From Hominenteromicrobium mulieris (GTDB lineage: Bacteria; Bacillota; Clostridia; Oscillospirales; Acutalibacteraceae): a stretch of DNA of 64,000 nt. The notes under the pieces were generated by a model, which did no database searches, was not told the DNA's origin, and worked only from the letters and a program-made list of their open reading frames with translations. Positions 59,700 to 64,000 of the stretch are shown here, one piece after another. Location of the stretch: assembly GCF_020687165.1 (NCBI RefSeq), contig NZ_JAJEQC010000001.1; one strand, 5' to 3'. The first letter of the stretch is position 1. Every line of letters starts with the position of its first letter. The position numbers and the translations under genes are program-made.

Positions 59700-60413
59700 A
59701 TGGTAATCGAGGTGCTCTACAAGTCCTTCCGCTACGAGAAGTTCGACTCGTCTGCCCAGACGAACTCCGAGCCGTTCCGCGCGAAGGGAACGAACATCCT
59801 TACCGACTGGAACCTCTACCTCGGTGCCCTTGAGGAAAACGGCATCATCCTCGCAGAGCACTGGTATGACGGAAATCCGCAGCACGCAGGCGGGCAGGTG
59901 ACCCTTGAGGGCACCAAGGTTCCCGCCGCCACCCGTCAGGTCGGGAGCGCCATGCTCCTCGTCTCGCCAGATGAGCTGGACGATGTGGTCTGGCTCAAGA
60001 AGGACGGCGAAAAGCTCCTGTGGCGGGAGGGCGATGAGCTGATAAACGGTGAGCGGTTCTTCGCCATGGAGCAGCTGTGTTACTCCGATGCCACAGTGCA
60101 ATCCATCAACCGTCGCGCCATCGCCGTGTTCGACTATCTGAAGCACGCGCACCCGACGCGCTCGGATGATGAGATTGCCCGCATCATGGGCTACACCGAA
60201 TCCGCCATCGAGCGCATCCGCGATGCAGAAATCTCTCAGGACGAGGGTTTCGTGGACGATGACGGGGAAGGTCAAAACGAGGAAGACACACCGGGGCTAT
60301 CGGCAGATATGACTTCGGTTAGAGATAGAACGAAACGAGAAACGCAGTTCAAACGAACCACCAACGAAGCTACAGAAACCCATGCAAACAAGGAAGGAGA
60401 AAAGAACACATGA
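59700..60413 (+). CDS. ICE protein of unknown function, translationally coupled to the adhesin gene
   Basis: The 237-residue protein starts MVIEVLYKSFRYEKFDSSAQ after GAAAGAGGTGACAG. The N-terminal 90 residues look beta-rich; the middle has a short HTH-like segment (RSDDEIARIMGYTESAIERI). The last 60 residues are highly charged and likely disordered. The stop overlaps the next start as ATGA (60410-60413), so the adhesin depends on translation of this gene. No clear GEARDM tag, only a weak LSADMTSVRD. Function unknown. Confidence 0.5.
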   Translation: MVIEVLYKSFRYEKFDSSAQTNSEPFRAKGTNILTDWNLYLGALEENGIILAEHWYDGNPQHAGGQVTLEGTKVPAATRQVGSAMLLVSPDELDDVVWLKKDGEKLLWREGDELINGERFFAMEQLCYSDATVQSINRRAIAVFDYLKHAHPTRSDDEIARIMGYTESAIERIRDAEISQDEGFVDDDGEGQNEEDTPGLSADMTSVRDRTKRETQFKRTTNEATETHANKEGEKNT

Positions 60414-63400
60414 AGATTCTCGGACGAATCAAGAAATCTAAGGTGCTCACTGCGGTCATGACCGCAGTGCTCATCTTCCAATCGGCTTGCCCCACCGGGC
60501 TTGCCTATGCCGCCGAGCAGGCGCGTTCCAGTGCGGTGCTCACGGTGACCGCATCCGTCGATGACCTCGATGAGACGCTTCCGACCCTCAAAAGCCCCAC
60601 TGACTTTACCGCAGGCTCGGCTATCGGCACCTGCCCCGCGTTTTGGGTCGCGAACGATGACGGCACTTCCTATGTGGAAGCCCTCATGGCGAAGAAGCAG
60701 AAACAGGGTCTTGCGCTCAATTGGTACAACGAAGAGACCGGTGAGTCCTTCGACTGGTACAAGACCAAGGTGACTGACAGCATCCATGTGGTCGGCAAGT
60801 GGGAGAAGTACGACGTTTCCGTCACCTTCTCCGCAAATGACGGAACCACCAAGTCAGATACCGAGACCGTCCCCTACGGGCAGTCCTACAAGCAGGCGTT
60901 CGGTAAGGAGAAGGCCGCTCCCGCAACCCGCAAGGGCTACGAGTTCGCCGGTTGGTACGATTCCACCACCAACGAGCCATTCGACTTCACCAAGAAGCTC
61001 ACCGACCCCACCGTATCCGTCTACGCCAAGTGGAAGCTCAAAGATGCCGTGGAGGTAAGCCCCTCGGATACGGCTCGCCCCGCGCAGACCGCAACGGGCA
61101 CCTGCTCCATCAACGGCACGTGGTTCGGTCCCCCGTTTTACTGGGGTTCCATCGCTCGCTTCAATCTCTCTAACTTCACCGGCGAGCTTGCCGGTGCCAC
61201 TGTGAACGACGCGCAGTGCGTGGACTCCGGTGCTGAGAATCCCTACCTCGCAGGCCGTCGCACCGCCACCTATCAGGCAAAGCTGACCTCTTTTGACGAG
61301 ACCACGGGCAAGGCTGTATACGACGTGTACCTCTACCCGGCGGGACATGCCACCGGCGATATGTACGTCGTGCGCCCGCCGCAAGATTCCTACCACAACA
61401 CACAGGTCGGTGTGCAGCGTATACACGCCACCATCACCGTCTACAAGGTCGTGAAGGGCTACATCGAGCTTACCAAGGCTTCCACCTGCACCAACGTCTC
61501 CGACAACAACAAGCTCTACAGCCTTGCGGGCGCGGAGTTCTCCATCTACGACGCTTCGGGCAAGTTCGTCCAGAAGCTCACCACCAACGAGAAGGGCGAG
61601 ACCGGCAGGAGCGGACTCCTGACTGCGGGCACCTACACGGTCAAGGAGACCAAGGCTCCTGAGGGCTACTACGCCGCCGATGACTTCACCGTCACCGTCA
61701 ACGCCGGTCAGCTCACCAAGAAGACCGTCGGCGATAAGCCTTATAACGACCCGCTCCGTATGGTTGTCGGCAAGTTCGACGGTCAGAAGACCTACAACGG
61801 CGCTGGGAACCTCCCGCAGGGTTCCGCCACCCTCGCCGATGCCGAGTTCACCGTCGATTACTACGACACCTTCGACTACGACAATTACGATGCCCTCAAG
61901 AAGGCCGATATCGAGCCGACCCGCTCTTGGACGTTCAAGACGAACGCGAATGGTATTGCACATTTCACGGCGGATGATTTCGTCTCCGGCGATGTTTTCT
62001 ACTACAACACCAACAACGACCCTTGCATCCCGCGCGGCACCATCGTCGTGCGTGAGACCAAGGCACCGACGGGCTACCTCAAGAGCAACGCCATCAGCTT
62101 CCAGAAGATTATGGAAGGCTCTAATGTCGATGCCCTACGCACCTATAACCTCGCTGAGGTTCCCGAGCAGGTCTATCGCTCCGACTTCGAGTTCACCAAG
62201 AAGGCCGAGAACGGTTCTGACTGCCTTGCGGGCGTACCTTTCAAGGTGACCTCCCTCACCACCGGCGAGTCCCACATCGCCGTGACCGACGAGAACGGCT
62301 ATTTCAGCTCCGCGTCCTCTTGGAACGCCCATGACGGCAATACCAACGCGAACGACTGGGCGCTGACCGCCGATGGCACCATCGACAGCTCCAAGCTCAA
62401 CGCGTCCGCCGGTTTCTGGTTCGGCAACAACACCGTGGTCGGTGAGGACGGAAACGCCACCACCGGCGATGCCCTCAAGGCCGACAACTCCCTCGGTGCC
62501 CTGCCCTTCGACACTTACAGTGTCGAGGAGCTTCGCTGCACCGCGAATGAGGGATACGCACTGGTGAACACCACCGTCACCATCAGCCGCAGCGGTGCTT
62601 CCATCGACTTCGGCACTCTCGATGACCCGGAGCCGGAAATCCACACCACCGCCTATGACGCATCCGACAGCGACCACTACATCGGTGTCGGCACCGTCAA
62701 GGTTACCGACAAGGTTGAGTACAGCCACCTCGTTGCGGGCAAGACCTACACCGTCACCGGTGAGGTTCACGACACCAAGACTGGTGACGTGCTCAAGGTG
62801 AACGGTAAGACCGTGACCGCAGAGAAGACCTTTACCGCAGAGGAGTCCCATGGCTCCGTGACCGTCGATTTCTCCTTCGACAGCTACGACCTCGCGGGCA
62901 AGACCCTCGTGGTCTACGAGACCCTGGCCGATGCGAAGGGCGCAAAGCTCGCCGAGCACAAGGACAAGGATGACGTTTCCCAGCAGGTGACCGTGCTCAC
63001 GCCGAAGCTCTCGACAAGCGCCGTGAGCGAAGCGGACAACAGCAAGTCCGTCACCGCTGAGGGTGATGCTACTGTCACCGATTACGTCCGTTACACCGGG
63101 CTTACCGCCGGGCAGACCTATACGCTCACGGGAACCCTTATGGACAAGTCCACCAAGAAGGCTTTCGTGAATGCCGACGGCAACCCCGTCACCGCGACTG
63201 CGGAGTTCACGGCGGAAGCCGAAAGCGGTACCGCGACCGTGACCTTCACATTTGATGCCAGCGGTATCAAGACCGGCACCAAGCTCGTCGCCTTCGAGAC
63301 CCTTTCCACGAACGGTATCGAGATTGCCGACCACAAGGATATCAACGACATTGACCAGACCGTTACCGTGAAGGCTCCCGTTATCGGCACCACCGCCGTC

Positions 63401-64000
63401 GATGCTGCCGACGGTGACAAGACGGTTACGGGCGAGGAAAATGTCGCTGTCCGCGATACCGTCCACTACAACAACGTGACCCCCGGCAAGACCTACAAGG
63501 TCATCGGTACCCTCTACGAGAAGGTTCTTGACAAGAACGGAAAGGTCACGAAGAAGGTATTCAAAGACAAGGACGGTACCCCCGTCACTGCGGAAGCAAA
63601 CTTTACCGCAGAGGACTCCTACGGAAACGTCGATGTGACCTTCTACTTCGATGGCAGTTCGCTCAAGGAAGGTACCTCTCTCGTTGCCTTCGAGTCCCTG
63701 TCCTACAACGACAATGAGATTGCTTCCCATGCCGACGTGAATGATTCCGGCCAGACTGTCATCATCACGAAGCCCAAGCTCTCCACTACCGCAACGGATG
63801 CCCTTGATGGTGATAAGAACCTCATCGGTGAGGATAATGCCACCATCGTCGATACCGTCCATTACATGAACGTGACCCCCGGCAAGACCTACAAGGTTTC
63901 CGGCACCCTCTACGAGAAGGTCACCGACAAGGACGGCAAGGTCACCAAGAAGCAGCTCCTCGATGCCGACGGCAACCCCGTCACCGCCGAGACCGAGTTC
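60410..64000 (+). CDS. Giant surface adhesin with InlB-B, SpaA and VaFE (T-Q ester) repeats (runs off window)
   Basis: 1197 residues are visible and no stop is reached. A signal peptide (VLTAVMTAVLIFQSACPTGL...AYAAEQ) leads. An InlB B-repeat (GYEFAGWYDSTTNEPFDF) follows at about 140-220, then a region with CSINGTWFGPPFYWG and AQCVDSG that may be a thioester-like domain. Two SpaA prealbumin-like folds come next (ETKAPEGYYAADDFTV and ETKAPTGYLKSN). From 62640 onward VaFE repeats begin, each with TD near the start and VVYETL, LVAFETL or LVAFESL near the end; three are complete and a fourth is partial. VaFE repeats form internal Thr-Gln ester crosslinks. An LPxTG anchor is expected beyond the window. 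It probably mediates cell contact, for mating or host adhesion. Confidence 0.87.
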   Translation, partial: MKILGRIKKSKVLTAVMTAVLIFQSACPTGLAYAAEQARSSAVLTVTASVDDLDETLPTLKSPTDFTAGSAIGTCPAFWVANDDGTSYVEALMAKKQKQGLALNWYNEETGESFDWYKTKVTDSIHVVGKWEKYDVSVTFSANDGTTKSDTETVPYGQSYKQAFGKEKAAPATRKGYEFAGWYDSTTNEPFDFTKKLTDPTVSVYAKWKLKDAVEVSPSDTARPAQTATGTCSINGTWFGPPFYWGSIARFNLSNFTGELAGATVNDAQCVDSGAENPYLAGRRTATYQAKLTSFDETTGKAVYDVYLYPAGHATGDMYVVRPPQDSYHNTQVGVQRIHATITVYKVVKGYIELTKASTCTNVSDNNKLYSLAGAEFSIYDASGKFVQKLTTNEKGETGRSGLLTAGTYTVKETKAPEGYYAADDFTVTVNAGQLTKKTVGDKPYNDPLRMVVGKFDGQKTYNGAGNLPQGSATLADAEFTVDYYDTFDYDNYDALKKADIEPTRSWTFKTNANGIAHFTADDFVSGDVFYYNTNNDPCIPRGTIVVRETKAPTGYLKSNAISFQKIMEGSNVDALRTYNLAEVPEQVYRSDFEFTKKAENGSDCLAGVPFKVTSLTTGESHIAVTDENGYFSSASSWNAHDGNTNANDWALTADGTIDSSKLNASAGFWFGNNTVVGEDGNATTGDALKADNSLGALPFDTYSVEELRCTANEGYALVNTTVTISRSGASIDFGTLDDPEPEIHTTAYDASDSDHYIGVGTVKVTDKVEYSHLVAGKTYTVTGEVHDTKTGDVLKVNGKTVTAEKTFTAEESHGSVTVDFSFDSYDLAGKTLVVYETLADAKGAKLAEHKDKDDVSQQVTVLTPKLSTSAVSEADNSKSVTAEGDATVTDYVRYTGLTAGQTYTLTGTLMDKSTKKAFVNADGNPVTATAEFTAEAESGTATVTFTFDASGIKTGTKLVAFETLSTNGIEIADHKDINDIDQTVTVKAPVIGTTAVDAADGDKTVTGEENVAVRDTVHYNNVTPGKTYKVIGTLYEKVLDKNGKVTKKVFKDKDGTPVTAEANFTAEDSYGNVDVTFYFDGSSLKEGTSLVAFESLSYNDNEIASHADVNDSGQTVIITKPKLSTTATDALDGDKNLIGEDNATIVDTVHYMNVTPGKTYKVSGTLYEKVTDKDGKVTKKQLLDADGNPVTAETEF
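62640..64000 (+). repeat. Tandem VaFE repeats within the adhesin gene
   Basis: Units start at about 62640, 63007, 63382 and 63778, each 360 to 400 bp, the fourth cut by the window end. Repeats 3 and 4 share VTPGKTYKV and GTLYEKV exactly and look like a recent duplication. Confidence 0.85.

Noticed and set aside
59700..60413. LSADMTSVRD near the C-terminus as a further GEARDM tag
   Set aside because: Only the D-M pair is shared, the distance from the end is about 45 residues and the context differs.
62135..63862. Long open frame on the minus strand (575 codons) opposite the adhesin
   Set aside because: It is antisense to clear VaFE repeats and consists of repetitive Val/Gly-rich sequence produced by their codon pattern; no ribosome site.
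62640..64000. Tandem repeats considered as a CRISPR array
   Set aside because: Units are 360 to 400 bp and in-frame coding; no short repeat-spacer pattern.
38200..64000. Different base composition as evidence that the ICE came from another phylum
   Set aside because: Sampled lines of host genes and ICE genes are similarly G+C-rich; no claim can be made without computing codon usage.

Overview
The window reads as chromosome of a Clostridia-type Firmicute, probably an Oscillospirales/Ruminococcaceae-like gut anaerobe. Supporting signs are the ylmC sporulation gene, DnaD plus DnaI-type primosome genes, small clustered tRNAs with classical Rho-independent terminators, polysaccharide-degrading glycosidases (GH2, GH43, GH18) and housekeeping genes of Firmicute type (rpsB-tsf, rpsF-ssb-rpsR, prfB, galU, pfk). 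This taxonomic placement is inference from gene content.

Region 1 (1 to about 31.98 kb) is ordinary host chromosome. In order: an AraC regulator divergent from a GH2 glycosidase; a secreted papain-fold-like protein; tsf, rpsB and ylmC; an SGNH hydrolase; a reductase of the dihydrodipicolinate reductase/2,4-diaminopentanoate dehydrogenase type; an IS110 scrap; tRNA-Leu, a GH43 xylosidase and tRNA-Ser; a ppx-ppk polyphosphate operon; phosphofructokinase; a sugar isomerase; peptidase T with a Gfo/Idh oxidoreductase; a CBS protein; tRNA-Thr; a dnaD-dnaI pair; an M3 peptidase; an orphan EctB-type aminotransferase; prfB; a RING-like membrane protein; galU; rpsF-ssb-rpsR; SprT; and GH18. Many sigma-A promoters can be read directly, with exact 17-bp spacers and an unusual preference for a TTGC-type -35 box.

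Region 2 (about 31.98 to 37.0 kb) is a foreign block. Its left edge is the 3' half of a tRNA-Trp with the tRNA terminator still in place. Its right edge lies inside a truncated WYL-type regulator. It holds a wrecked chemotaxis receptor and a minus-strand AraC / GPH-type transporter / serine hydrolase cluster. Host-like sequence (tRNA-Leu and an ogt gene) follows.

Region 3 (about 38.2 kb to the window end) is the left part of an integrative conjugative element (ICE) that has cut off ogt before its catalytic PCHR motif. Behind a repeat-rich probable attachment end and a tandemly duplicated, broken Rpn/PD-(D/E)XK gene comes one long + strand transfer operon. It encodes a VirD4/TraG coupling protein, two pilin-like small membrane proteins, PrgI (VirB3-like), VirB4, a two-domain peptidoglycan hydrolase, an anchored VirB8-position protein, a VirB6/TrbL-like channel protein, topoisomerase III, several accessory proteins, and a giant SpaA/VaFE-repeat surface adhesin that runs off the window. 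No relaxase or integrase is in view; both should lie to the right.

The most interesting observation is in this ICE. Five of its soluble accessory proteins, plus a degenerate sixth, share a short motif of the form S-L-x-G/S-E-A-R/K-D-M that ends 25 to 32 residues from the C-terminus. Two further proteins are stand-alone versions of the all-alpha insertion domain of the VirD4 coupling protein, the part that selects substrates in type IV secretion. Together these suggest a set of tagged proteins delivered with the DNA and dedicated adaptor domains that recognise them. This is a hypothesis read from sequence patterns, not a demonstrated system.
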